Shown one piece after another: positions 44,621 through 52,899 of a stretch of 64,000 nt of DNA. Each line of letters starts with the position of its first letter. Position 1 is the first letter of the stretch. The position numbers and the translations under genes were made by a program. Below the pieces are notes generated by a model. That model made no database searches, had not been told where the DNA came from, and worked only from the letters and a program-made list of their open reading frames with translations. This stretch comes from Kistimonas sp964291485 (lineage in GTDB: Bacteria > Pseudomonadota > Gammaproteobacteria > Pseudomonadales > Endozoicomonadaceae): the NCBI GenBank assembly GCA_964291485.2, contig OZ220224.1, positions 2,790,001 to 2,854,000 on the forward strand, read 5' to 3'.

Positions 44621-44652
44621 GATCCCTCACGGGGCTAATGGAAAAGGGCGCA

Positions 44653-44695
44653 ATTGTAGGCATCATTACAGGGGGTTACCGATCGGTAATTACCG
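44653..44695. promoter_or_regulatory. men promoter with overlapping palindromic operator candidate
   Basis: On the minus strand TACAAT (44658-44653), followed by GCGCC, is a good -10 box for menF. Its -35 region falls on TTACCGATCGGTAA (44676-44689), a perfect 14-bp palindrome. That overlaps a second perfect palindrome, CGGTAATTACCG (44684-44695). A TetR-like repressor site is plausible by form. It also lies before the divergent gene at 44803. Confidence 0.6.
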
Positions 44696-44802
44696 AAAAA
44701 CACTATAGCTGTTTCCTGCGGAAAACCTGCCACTGTCAACGACGACAGGATACGGGGTATGGTAGACTTCGCCTTTTGTTCGAACAGGTAAGCTCCACTC
44801 AC

Positions 44803-45150
44803 ATGGCAACCAACGGTGAATCAGCTGCACAGTGGCTGAGCGAACACGGTGAAACAACACCGCTGGAACGGCTTCAGCAAATCCGTGACAACATTGCAAC
44901 CCGGCTCGAAGACGGCAAACTGGATGACGAACAACACATCGGCCTGCTGGAAGCACTGGATGTCATGGATAGTTACATCATCACTAAAGAGACCTCTACC
45001 ACAGGAAGTAACCCGATCGACATCACGCCGGATCTATCGCCTCTGTGTGACAATAGCGCCGTTGCCTCACCCATCATGCCAGAAGAAGAGAGAAAAAAAC
45101 GGTTCAGTGAACTGTTAAAAACAGGAAAACTCCCCTCCGTCATTAGCTGA
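44803..45150 (+). CDS. Hypothetical acidic protein, 115 aa
   Basis: Soluble protein (MATNGESAAQWLSEHGETT) rich in Glu and Asp, with a helical N-terminal half (PLERLQQIRDNIATRLEDGKLDDEQ) and a low-complexity middle. The start at 44803 is chosen because the longer in-frame extension from 44638 runs through the men promoter palindromes. The ribosome site is weak (AGGTAAG about 13 bases upstream). No domain is recognised. A hairpin terminator follows. Confidence 0.5.
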   Translation: MATNGESAAQWLSEHGETTPLERLQQIRDNIATRLEDGKLDDEQHIGLLEALDVMDSYIITKETSTTGSNPIDITPDLSPLCDNSAVASPIMPEEERKKRFSELLKTGKLPSVIS

Positions 45151-45212
45151 CAGCCTTCTTTCACACAAAACGTTCACAAAAACCTGCACTCCAATATCTA
45201 AATAATTCAAGT

Positions 45213-45255
45213 CAGGTTGATGTCATACGCTCATGGCATCAACCCTGCGATTTTT
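45213..45255 (+). terminator. Intrinsic terminator
   Basis: GGTTGATGTCAT pairs with ATGGCATCAACC (one G-U pair, 6-base loop, 45215-45244) and is followed shortly by TTTTT at 45251-45255. It ends the 44803 gene. Confidence 0.75.
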
Positions 45256-45343
45256 AGAAAAACTCAATCTAGGTATTTTTACCGCCACAACACCCACATA
45301 TACCTACACTTAGTCAGCGCAGTGTGATCCGATGGAGGTAACC

Positions 45344-45886
45344 ATGATTCGGTTGTATTACCTCACCCAGTCGCTGGCACAGGCCAAACGCGTGACAGAC
45401 GATATGCACTCGGAAGGCATCAGTGACTGGCATGTGCATATAATCTGCAAAGACCAAAACAGTCTGACGCATCACCATCTGAATGAAGCCAACCTGCTGG
45501 AAGAGCGCGATATTATCCACTCCGGTGAACAAGGTGCCCTTATCGGTGGCACGGGCGGCCTATTGGTTTCAACGGTTGCAGGCACCCTGGAGCTATTGCC
45601 CTTTACCTTTGCCCTGCCCCAGGTGGCCTTACTGACGATTTTCTGTGGTTTGTTTGGTGCGTGGTCCGGTGGACTGGCCGGCATGGCAAAACAAAACTAC
45701 CGCCTGACACCGTTCAAACAACCCCTTGATAAGGGGGGCTGCCTGATTATGGTCGACCTGTATCCGTTCCAGGTACACAGAGTCAAGCACCATATTTTTC
45801 GCCATTACCCGGATTTACTGCTCGCAGGGAGCAGCTCATCCATCACGAATCCCTTCAGTAATCGCGTGCCTTTGCACCCGGCATGA
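45344..45886 (+). CDS. Conserved membrane protein with glycine-rich hydrophobic core
   Basis: A 180-residue protein with a cytosolic ferredoxin-like N-terminal part (MIRLYYLTQSLAQAKRVTDDMHSEG, split) that senses or binds something unknown. Two hydrophobic segments follow at about 68-115 (IGGTGGLLVSTVAGTLELL and LLTIFCGLFGAWSGGLAGM), then a second soluble part (GGCLIMVDLYPFQVHRVK). This layout is shared by DUF1269-like proteins of many pseudomonad-type bacteria, of unknown role. ATG 45344 follows GGAGG; an ATG at 45332 is upstream of that site. It precedes a small gene by 18 bases. Confidence 0.7.
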   Translation: MIRLYYLTQSLAQAKRVTDDMHSEGISDWHVHIICKDQNSLTHHHLNEANLLEERDIIHSGEQGALIGGTGGLLVSTVAGTLELLPFTFALPQVALLTIFCGLFGAWSGGLAGMAKQNYRLTPFKQPLDKGGCLIMVDLYPFQVHRVKHHIFRHYPDLLLAGSSSSITNPFSNRVPLHPA

Positions 45887-45904
45887 TCATCGAGAGGCAC
45901 AACC

Positions 45905-46156
45905 ATGTTTCTGTCCTTAAAAAACAGCGGCAAACTGGTCTCCATACTCAAGCCAGAGGAACTCTTCAACCCCTGCGAACCCAACGTGACGGGTTGCATT
46001 CAGTGGGGTGAGGATCCCGCCGAGCCTGAGCAGTTCCGGAAAAGCAACCTCCGTTTCCTGTCCGGTGAAAGCCTGCCCCGCTGCTGGCTCAACGACCATT
46101 ACCGTGATGCCGAAGTCCATAGACGATCACCACAGTCCATCCCGGATTACAGGTAA
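45905..46156 (+). CDS. Conserved small protein, 83 aa
   Basis: Small soluble protein (MFLSLKNSGKLVSILKPEELFNP, split) with the stretch CIQWGEDPAEPEQFRKSNLRFLSGESLPRCW. I recall similar small proteins from other marine gammaproteobacteria, sometimes loosely labelled acetyltransferase without support. GAGAGG precedes the ATG. It follows the membrane protein gene by 18 bases, so they likely form an operon. Its end overlaps the convergent AEC gene by 10 bases. Confidence 0.6.
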   Translation: MFLSLKNSGKLVSILKPEELFNPCEPNVTGCIQWGEDPAEPEQFRKSNLRFLSGESLPRCWLNDHYRDAEVHRRSPQSIPDYR

Positions 46157-47106
46157 TGCAGAAAACGCAGCGCAAAAATGCCCACGCTGACAGTCATCAT
46201 TGATATCAGCGTGGTTAGCACCACAATACTCGCAGCCAGCTGGGCATTGCCCCCCAGGCTTCGGGCCATCACATAACTCGCAACCGCTGTTGGGCTGGCC
46301 GATAGCAGGAATACAACGCCCAACAGTGTGCCACGATAACCAAGCCAGACAGCGCACAACACCATCAATCCCGGTAAAATCAGCACTTTTGCCACCGTAG
46401 CCCACAGCGACAGGCAACTGGCTTCACGCAACGCCCTGAGGCTGAGAGTGCCTCCTATACATAACAGCGCCAACGGCAGGGTAATCGAACTGAAATATTC
46501 ACCGACCCGAATCAGGACAGAAGGCAATGGCAACGCGAGGCGGTTGACCAGCAGTCCGACAATAATGGCAACAATCAACGGGTTGCCAAGCAGATTTCTA
46601 GCCAGTCTGGCCCATTGCAAGGATGGCTCCTCATCGTTTTCACGCTGGGCTCCCACCAAGACAAGCACTGACAGTACATTGTAGAGAGGCACCAGAAACG
46701 CCATCAGTAAAGAAGCCAGGGATACCCCCTCCTGACCATACATATTGGCAACCAGCGCCAGCCCCGTAATAGCAAGGTTGCCCCTGAAAGCTCCCTGAAC
46801 AAATACCCCGCGATCCATCGCCGCCGGGGCAATCCTGCCAGCCACCAGCCACAAAGCACCGACAGACACTATCGTCATGACAACCGTCAACAGAATCAGC
46901 TGCCGGTCCAATGCCAACCCAAGATCCATCCGAACCGTCCACAGGAACAGAACGGCAGGCAGTCCAAAATTCACCACTAACCGGGATGCAGTATCCATGA
47001 AAGGGTCATCAATGACCTGAAAACGTTTCAGAATCAGCCCCAGGAACATCATGACAAAAATGGGCAGGGTCACGCCCGCCGTGAAGTTGAGTGCCTCCAG
47101 AACCAT
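46147..47106 (-). CDS. AEC-family (malonate/dicarboxylate carrier-like) transporter
   Basis: A 319-residue membrane carrier with about 10 helices. The N-terminus TLPIFVMMFLGLILKRFQVID and the conserved NFGLPAVLFLWTVR and GAFRGNLAITGLALV are AEC features. It is the second AEC gene in the window; the copies at 20.4-21.4 kb differ clearly in sequence. The substrate is unknown. No regulator gene adjoins it. Confidence 0.82.
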   Translation of the reverse strand: MVLEALNFTAGVTLPIFVMMFLGLILKRFQVIDDPFMDTASRLVVNFGLPAVLFLWTVRMDLGLALDRQLILLTVVMTIVSVGALWLVAGRIAPAAMDRGVFVQGAFRGNLAITGLALVANMYGQEGVSLASLLMAFLVPLYNVLSVLVLVGAQRENDEEPSLQWARLARNLLGNPLIVAIIVGLLVNRLALPLPSVLIRVGEYFSSITLPLALLCIGGTLSLRALREASCLSLWATVAKVLILPGLMVLCAVWLGYRGTLLGVVFLLSASPTAVASYVMARSLGGNAQLAASIVVLTTLISMMTVSVGIFALRFLHYL

Positions 47107-47425
47107 TCATCGCCCCTAACAACGCCATGCCCAGCTCGGACACACAGATCTACATAGCCAATGTAACGTTCACAGTACGCTTCATCACCACGCCGGCCAG
47201 CCTACGACAATACAGTAAAAAAATATTTGATCCAGACCGTTTCCAAGGCTCAAGCTGCGGGTGGGCAGACCGATATGTCTTCAATCGGAAATCTCGAGCA
47301 ACGGGCTTATTTGACGTGTCATGGCGGTTAGTAATATGCAGATGCCAGACAATGAATAAATAATCTTGCACCGATATCTCGTATTCCGACTCTTTTCATC
47401 AATACTGAATACCAATGGATCTGAA
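47107..47425. other. Gap upstream of the AEC gene
   Basis: There is no gene or recognisable RNA. It must hold the promoter of the minus-strand AEC gene near 47110-47200. An AT-rich part lies around 47340-47400 ahead of a possible small membrane protein. Confidence 0.35.
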
Positions 47426-47557
47426 ATGCACAAGGAACAGGACGTGACCCGCAAGCACTGGCGCCGGTTGAACAGGCTGGAAAAACGAATCGGTGATATC
47501 GCGCTATGGATTTTCATTGCCACAGCCATTTATCTTCCCTTTCATATGCTGCAGCAG
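47426..47557 (+). CDS. Possible small membrane protein, 43-44 aa
   Basis: MHKEQDVTRKHWRRLNRLEKRIGDIALWIFIATAIYLPFHMLQQ (shown here only by parts: a basic N-terminus RRLNRLEKR and a hydrophobic segment DIALWIFIATAIYLPF) could be a single-pass protein with its N-terminus inside. GGATCTGAA precedes the ATG. The longer frame from 47366 is less likely. It stands alone, so confidence is limited. Confidence 0.4.
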
Positions 47558-47566
47558 TAATCAGCC

Positions 47567-47597
47567 TGAGCATCCCCGGCGCGTTCAGGGATGCTCA
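47567..47597 (-). terminator. Hairpin after rocD
   Basis: TGAGCATCCC pairs with GGGATGCTCA with an 11-base loop, 6 bases past the rocD stop on the minus strand. No T run follows on either side, so it is a weak terminator or a 3' stabiliser. Confidence 0.5.
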
Positions 47598-47602
47598 CCT
47601 CT

Positions 47603-48826
47603 TCAAAACGTTTTCAATGCACCCTCAATAATGGACAGGCTCTGATTGACTTGAGTGTCACTAATGACCAGAGGCGGAGACAGACGGATAGTGTCTCGAT
47701 GGGTAGGCTTGGCCAACAGACCGTTTTCTGCCAGCTTGAGGCAGACATCCCAGGCTTCAGCCCCATTCAACGGCTCAATATCGATGGCATTCAGCAATCC
47801 CTTGCCCCTCACACGCTTCAACATAGGATGCTGAATTTGCGCCAGGCCATCCCTGAACATCTGCCCCAGACGCTCTGCATTGTCGGCCAGTTTTTCATCC
47901 TTTACCACCTCCATGGCAGCAGTGGCCACACGGCAGCCAAGGGGATTGCCGCCATAAGTCGAACCGTGCTGACCCGGCTGGATACAGAGCATAACCTCAT
48001 CACTGGCCAGAACCGCAGACACGGGATAGACACCGCCGGACAATGCTTTGCCCAGAATGAGTACATCCGGCCGCACCTGTTCATGATCAACCGCCAGCAA
48101 CTTTCCCGTACGGGCAATGCCGGTCTGGATTTCGTCTCCGATAAACAGGACGCCATATTGATCACATAAGGTTTTGACCTGCTGCAGATAACCGTCATCC
48201 GGGACAATTACACCGGCTTCACCCTGGATCGGCTCCACCAGAAAACCCGTCACATGAGGCTGGCTCAATGCCTGTTCGAGGCTAGCCACATCGTTATAAG
48301 GAATGGAAATAAAACCGGGTGTATAAGGGCCGTATTCATTGCGGGCATCAGGATCATTGGAAAACGAAATAATGGTTGTGGTCCGACCATGGAAATTCCC
48401 GTCACAAACCACGATGGTGGCTTTTTCCGGAGGAATCCCCTTATGCTGGTAGCCCCACTTCCGACAGAGCTTGATGGCAGTTTCAACCGCTTCAGCTCCA
48501 GTATTCATGGGCAGCATGCGGTCATAACCGAAGATCTGACAGAGAAAGGCTTCAAAGGGTCCGAGTTCACTGCTGAAAAAAGCCCTGGATGTCAGGGTCA
48601 GCTCAGAAGCTTGGTCAGCCAGCGCCTGGATAATCCTGGGATGGCAATGCCCCTGATTAACGGCTGAGTAGGCAGAAAGAAAATCCAAATAGATCTTGCC
48701 ATTAACATCCCACACCTCTGCCCCTTTGCCTTTTGCCAGTACCACGGGCAACGGGTGGTAATTGTGGGCGCCATGTTCAGCTTCCAGCTGCATGATGGCG
48801 TCTGCTGCAGATAATCCCTTCACCAT
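47603..48826 (-). CDS. rocD: Ornithine aminotransferase
   Basis: PLP enzyme that converts ornithine and 2-oxoglutarate to glutamate-5-semialdehyde (in balance with P5C), feeding PutA. The 407 residues carry the ornithine-aminotransferase text LDFLSAYSAVNQGHCHPRI, PMNTGAEAVETAIKL, GNFHGRTTTIISFS, EPIQGEAGVIVPD, the PLP-Asp in GDEIQTGIARTGK and the Schiff-base Lys in LGKALSGGVYPVSA. Downstream of putP on the same strand by 116 bases. GGGGG precedes the ATG. Confidence 0.93.
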   Translation of the reverse strand: MVKGLSAADAIMQLEAEHGAHNYHPLPVVLAKGKGAEVWDVNGKIYLDFLSAYSAVNQGHCHPRIIQALADQASELTLTSRAFFSSELGPFEAFLCQIFGYDRMLPMNTGAEAVETAIKLCRKWGYQHKGIPPEKATIVVCDGNFHGRTTTIISFSNDPDARNEYGPYTPGFISIPYNDVASLEQALSQPHVTGFLVEPIQGEAGVIVPDDGYLQQVKTLCDQYGVLFIGDEIQTGIARTGKLLAVDHEQVRPDVLILGKALSGGVYPVSAVLASDEVMLCIQPGQHGSTYGGNPLGCRVATAAMEVVKDEKLADNAERLGQMFRDGLAQIQHPMLKRVRGKGLLNAIDIEPLNGAEAWDVCLKLAENGLLAKPTHRDTIRLSPPLVISDTQVNQSLSIIEGALKTF

Positions 48827-48942
48827 AATCCCCCTGTCCGTCCTGTTACAGCGTCACTTAGAACGCCATGCAAATCACTAGCCCTCTCTAGGAGAGTAAT
48901 TGCATTTATTATGAAGCGCCAAATCCAACAAAATTGGCTCAC

Positions 48943-50433
48943 TTAGCCAGATTCGGTGTCAGTAGCCCCCAGACCCTCTAGTGAATGAGTAGATAGGCAA
49001 CCATCCAGTAAGCTGACCGCAACAATGGCAATGGATGAAAAGATAAAGCCCGGTATGATTTCGTAGAGATCGAACCAGCCACCCGCCAACTGCTTCCAAA
49101 CAACAACTGTCATACCGCCAACCAGAATGCCTGCCAAAGCACCATTGCGCGTCATCCGCCTCCAGAAAAGACTAATCAACAAAGACGGGCCAAATGCAGC
49201 GCCAAAACCTGCCCAAGCATAGGACACCAGTCCCAGAACATTACTGTCAGGGTTCATGGCCAGAAGGCAGGCAATGATGGAAATCACGACTACTGACACC
49301 CGCCCGACCCGCAAAACTTCCTGCTGGGTTGCGTCACGACGGAACATGTCACGATAGAGGTCTTCAGCAAATGCCGTGGAACAAACAAGCAGCTGCGAGT
49401 CCGCCGTACTCATTATCGCTGCCAGAATCGCCGCCAGCAAGATACCGGCCACGAGGGGATTAAACAGGCTGCTGACCAGCAACATAAAAACCTGTTCCGG
49501 ATCTTCCAAAATGATCCCCGGGTGTGAATCGACATAGACCATGCCTGCCAAGCCAACCAGAAAAGCGCCGAGTATACAAAAGCCTGTCCATGTCACGGCT
49601 ATTCGCCGAGCTGTTGGCATAACCTCCACCGATTTAACGGCTTTGAAGCGTGCAAGAATATGCGGTTGACCAAAATAGCCCAGCCCCCACCCCAGTAGAG
49701 ATAGAATGGTGATCGCGCTAAGTGGATTACCATAGACATCTGTCATGATATTCAGCAGCTCAGGGTTTTTCAGATGCATGGTCGTAACAACATGACCAAT
49801 GCCTCCACTGAAATCTAGGGCCACCAAAGGCACGATGATCAGTGCAACTGACATTAATAACCCTTGCACCAGATCGGTCCAACAGACCGCCAGAAAGCCA
49901 CCAAACAGTGTGTAAGAGATAACACTGATTGCACCAAGAATTATCGCACACCGGTAATCCAGCCCGAAAGCAGTCTCAAACAGTTTGCCGCCTGCGACCA
50001 GGCCTGAACTGGTATAGAAAAGAAAAAAGAGCAAGATAAACATCGCGGATAGGCGTTGAAGCACTTTACTGCGATCATTGAATCGGTTGGAAAAGTATTC
50101 CGACAAGGTCAAGGAGTCGCCCAACGCCTTGCTGTATATCCTGAGGCGTTTCGCTACCAGCATCCAGTTCAGCCAGGTACCCATCAATAAACCTGCTCCC
50201 AGCCAGAATGCCTCAAGCCCGGCCATAAAAGCATAACCCGGTAACCCCAACAATAACCAACCGCTCATATCGGATGCACCAGCGCTCAGGGCCGCCGTCC
50301 ACGGCCCAAGTGATCGCCCGCCAAGGAAGTAATCCGACGATGTGGCAGTGCGTCGGTAAGCCTCGTAGCCTATTCCCAGCATAACTGCGAAATAGGCTAC
50401 AAATGTGATTAGTACGGTGGTATTTCCCTGCAT
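48943..50433 (-). CDS. putP: Sodium/proline symporter
   Basis: SSS-family carrier that imports proline with sodium, 496 residues and 13 helices. The N-terminus YFAVMLGIGYEAYRRTATSSDYFLGGRSLGPWTAALSAGASDMSGWLLLGLPGYAF (split) is diagnostic of PutP, as is ILAAIMSTADSQLLVCSTAFAEDLYR (split). AAGGAG precedes the ATG. A small hairpin (TGGCT/AGCCA, 48935-48949) covers the stop codon. It lies 2.5 kb from putA, with a sialidase-like gene and a pseudogene between. Confidence 0.94.
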   Translation of the reverse strand: MQGNTTVLITFVAYFAVMLGIGYEAYRRTATSSDYFLGGRSLGPWTAALSAGASDMSGWLLLGLPGYAFMAGLEAFWLGAGLLMGTWLNWMLVAKRLRIYSKALGDSLTLSEYFSNRFNDRSKVLQRLSAMFILLFFLFYTSSGLVAGGKLFETAFGLDYRCAIILGAISVISYTLFGGFLAVCWTDLVQGLLMSVALIIVPLVALDFSGGIGHVVTTMHLKNPELLNIMTDVYGNPLSAITILSLLGWGLGYFGQPHILARFKAVKSVEVMPTARRIAVTWTGFCILGAFLVGLAGMVYVDSHPGIILEDPEQVFMLLVSSLFNPLVAGILLAAILAAIMSTADSQLLVCSTAFAEDLYRDMFRRDATQQEVLRVGRVSVVVISIIACLLAMNPDSNVLGLVSYAWAGFGAAFGPSLLISLFWRRMTRNGALAGILVGGMTVVVWKQLAGGWFDLYEIIPGFIFSSIAIVAVSLLDGCLSTHSLEGLGATDTESG

Positions 50434-50699
50434 AAATCAAGCTCCTTCTGGAGTTTTAGACAATCGATTCGCAGCAAAAGTTTCAGTATCAGAAATAATG
50501 ACTATTCAATGTAGTAGCTGTTCTTTGTACGGGCATGCAGGCTGCGGAAATTACTGACAACCAACGAGAACATCGAAAGAAATACCAAATTTCTTGTAAA
50601 AGCCTGATAATTAGGCTGGATTACAGAGATTACACTTGACGAATGACTAGAACGGTATCATTGATTAATAACGAACGTTGATATTCGTTTTTGCGATGA

Positions 50700-51731
50700 A
50701 TGCTACTCATCATTAATCACACGTTGATAGGATGGAGCTTTCTGTTCATTACCTATCTTCAGGCCCATACAATGACAGAGATTGCTGACATTCAACTCAA
50801 CATGATCAGTAAAGCGTATGTTGTATCGCCAGACTCACTGCCGACCCAGACCTGCCATGCCGCCACACTCACAGAGGTCAAAGCAGGCTCATTGATGGCA
50901 GCGTGGTTCGGCGGCAGTCTAGAAGGACATCCCGACGTTCGCATATGGGGAACACACTATGAAAATGGTCAGTGGCAGTCCCCGTTCCTGTTAACACCGA
51001 CAGCATCAGGTAATAATGAGGAAGCCCACTGGAATCCAGTACTCTTCAACGATGGCAATCGCTTACATCTTCACTACAAAGTAGGCAGTTCACCCCGTAC
51101 GTGGCGGGGATATCACGCCCTGTCCACTGATGGCAAAAATTGGTCAATGCCACTGCCCAATATTCAAGGCTATCTTGGCCCCATCAGAAACAAGCCAATA
51201 CCACTGCCTAACAGACATATCCTGTATCCATCCAGCACTGAGCATCAAGGCTGGAAAGTCCATTTTGAGATAGACGATGGGAGCAACCTCCAGCAGATAA
51301 CAGTTGATGACCCACACATGCTAGGCGCAATCCAACCTACACTTCTCACTCATCCCGAGGGGCGCATACAGGCATTATGCCGAACACATTCAGGTGTTAT
51401 TGCCGAAACCTGGTCTCATGACTACGGCCTTAGCTGGTCTGACCTGACTGCAACCTCACTACCCAATCCCAACTCCGCCGTTGATGCTGTCACATTGCGC
51501 AATGGTCATCATCTACTGGTATACAATCCAGTGGTTGACGGGCGCACTCCACTCACCCTAGCTCTCAGCCATGATGGCAGGCACTGGTACCAACTAATGG
51601 TGCTAGAAGAAGGAGACGGGGAATTTTCCTATCCTGCGATAATAGAAGACAGTAACGGCACAATACACATTGCCTATACATGGCAACGTAAGGCAATCCG
51701 CCATATTCAGATAAATATTACTACGCAGTAA
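50700..51731 (+). CDS. Sialidase/BNR-type glycosidase-like protein
   Basis: A 343-residue protein of the six-bladed propeller BNR family. Asp-box-like repeats are present (STDGKNWSMP, SHDYGLSWSDL, SHDGRHWYQL). The N-terminal part has SLMAAWFGGSLEGHPDVRIW and NPVLFNDGNRLHLHYKVGSS, near-identical in style to the exo-sialidase-like BNR_2 proteins. A hydrophobic start (LLIINHTLIGWSFLFITYL) could be a signal or anchor; a start at 50772 (MTEIADIQL) would make it cytosolic. No other sialic-acid genes are near. The true substrate is unknown. Confidence 0.75.
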   Translation: MLLIINHTLIGWSFLFITYLQAHTMTEIADIQLNMISKAYVVSPDSLPTQTCHAATLTEVKAGSLMAAWFGGSLEGHPDVRIWGTHYENGQWQSPFLLTPTASGNNEEAHWNPVLFNDGNRLHLHYKVGSSPRTWRGYHALSTDGKNWSMPLPNIQGYLGPIRNKPIPLPNRHILYPSSTEHQGWKVHFEIDDGSNLQQITVDDPHMLGAIQPTLLTHPEGRIQALCRTHSGVIAETWSHDYGLSWSDLTATSLPNPNSAVDAVTLRNGHHLLVYNPVVDGRTPLTLALSHDGRHWYQLMVLEEGDGEFSYPAIIEDSNGTIHIAYTWQRKAIRHIQINITTQ

Positions 51732-52078
51732 TAACACCAATACATCCAACAAAACTCTCCAATTGGCCTCCTCAGCCTGCCAAGACATTCCCTATGCTAT
51801 ATCTCGAAAATGAAGAATGGATGATTAAAAAAACCTCACTTACACAGCACTCAGCTATTCATAACAGCAATTATTTCGGCTATCAGCAGCGATTATTGGT
51901 TTAGTTTATTCCTCTTATTGCTATCACCTCCGGTCTCTGCGCGTATCTGATCCCTGACTGGTTTGAATGGATAATTAGTTGCTGACCCGGTTACCACCAT
52001 GTTATTTCAAGATTTAAGCGTATAGGCTTCGACAAGAAAAACGCCAGGAAACACTAGTTTTTCTTAGGCCCTTTACCT

Positions 52079-52845
52079 TTGATAATCATTACCATTATGT
52101 ACCTGCTCTATTCATTCACTAACGCTGTACGGATCAGAAGCGTTTATCCTATTAGCAGTGATACCACTACTCCTGCCAGAGCGAAGGAGTGGCGAAATCC
52201 TACAGTAAGAAATGCCAACACAGGGCATTTGCAACCCGTTCTGGTCAGCGGATTGCGTTATTCTTACCACATTTACTATATGATCAGCGCAGGACACAGT
52301 TACTTCCTGGCATTCCCATATGGACGGTTACCTTGTCAGAAAGTGTACGACTGGTTTTACTGGCTATCTGTTTTAGCGCCATTATTTATTGGGTATTTAA
52401 CGGTACCCGAACATTACAGAAAAAAGAGATCACGCCCTTTGACTTCGATGATGTGCCCACCCACTTTTTTATTTACACTATTTCTTATGTCGCAATTATT
52501 GACATTAACTGCAGCTGGCTGACCATTAATATCTGGCATAACGCACAGCATATTGGATTTGTCTGGTTGTTTAATCGCAAACGTTATGCAGCCAGTATTG
52601 AAGCGACTTCCTTCCTGAGCTAGCCCGGACGGCTGCTGATCTATCTGGACGCCTGTTTCACACTGTCAACGGTAGTCTTTTTCAATCTGGAAGCCATTAT
52701 TACTGCAACCACACTACGCACAGGGCTGCCCCTAGCACTATTGATATACGAGGCCATCAATTTCCATCATGACATTGTGGATTCACAAATCTGGAAACTA
52801 CGAGAACCGGCCGTTCAGAAAAATTTACTGGAAACGCAGGGGTAA
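52079..52845 (+). pseudogene. Decayed polytopic membrane-protein gene
   Basis: One frame runs from 52189 (GTG) through three hydrophobic segments (VRLVLLAICFSAIIYWVF, FFIYTISYVAIIDIN, NIWHNAQHIGFVWLF). It meets a TAG at 52621-52623 and stays open after it with more membrane sequence (LLIYLDACFTLSTVVFF) and a conserved-looking end HHDIVDSQIWKLREP to a TAA at 52843. Upstream, fragments such as YLIPDWFEW and FDNHYHYVPALF appear in other frames between about 51800 and 52110, broken by stops. This is what a dead gene looks like. The family is not recognised. Confidence 0.65.
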
Positions 52846-52899
52846 CGACGTCTAAACAGACGACTTACCCCTCTTACATCATTTTAAACTCAGCTTTTG

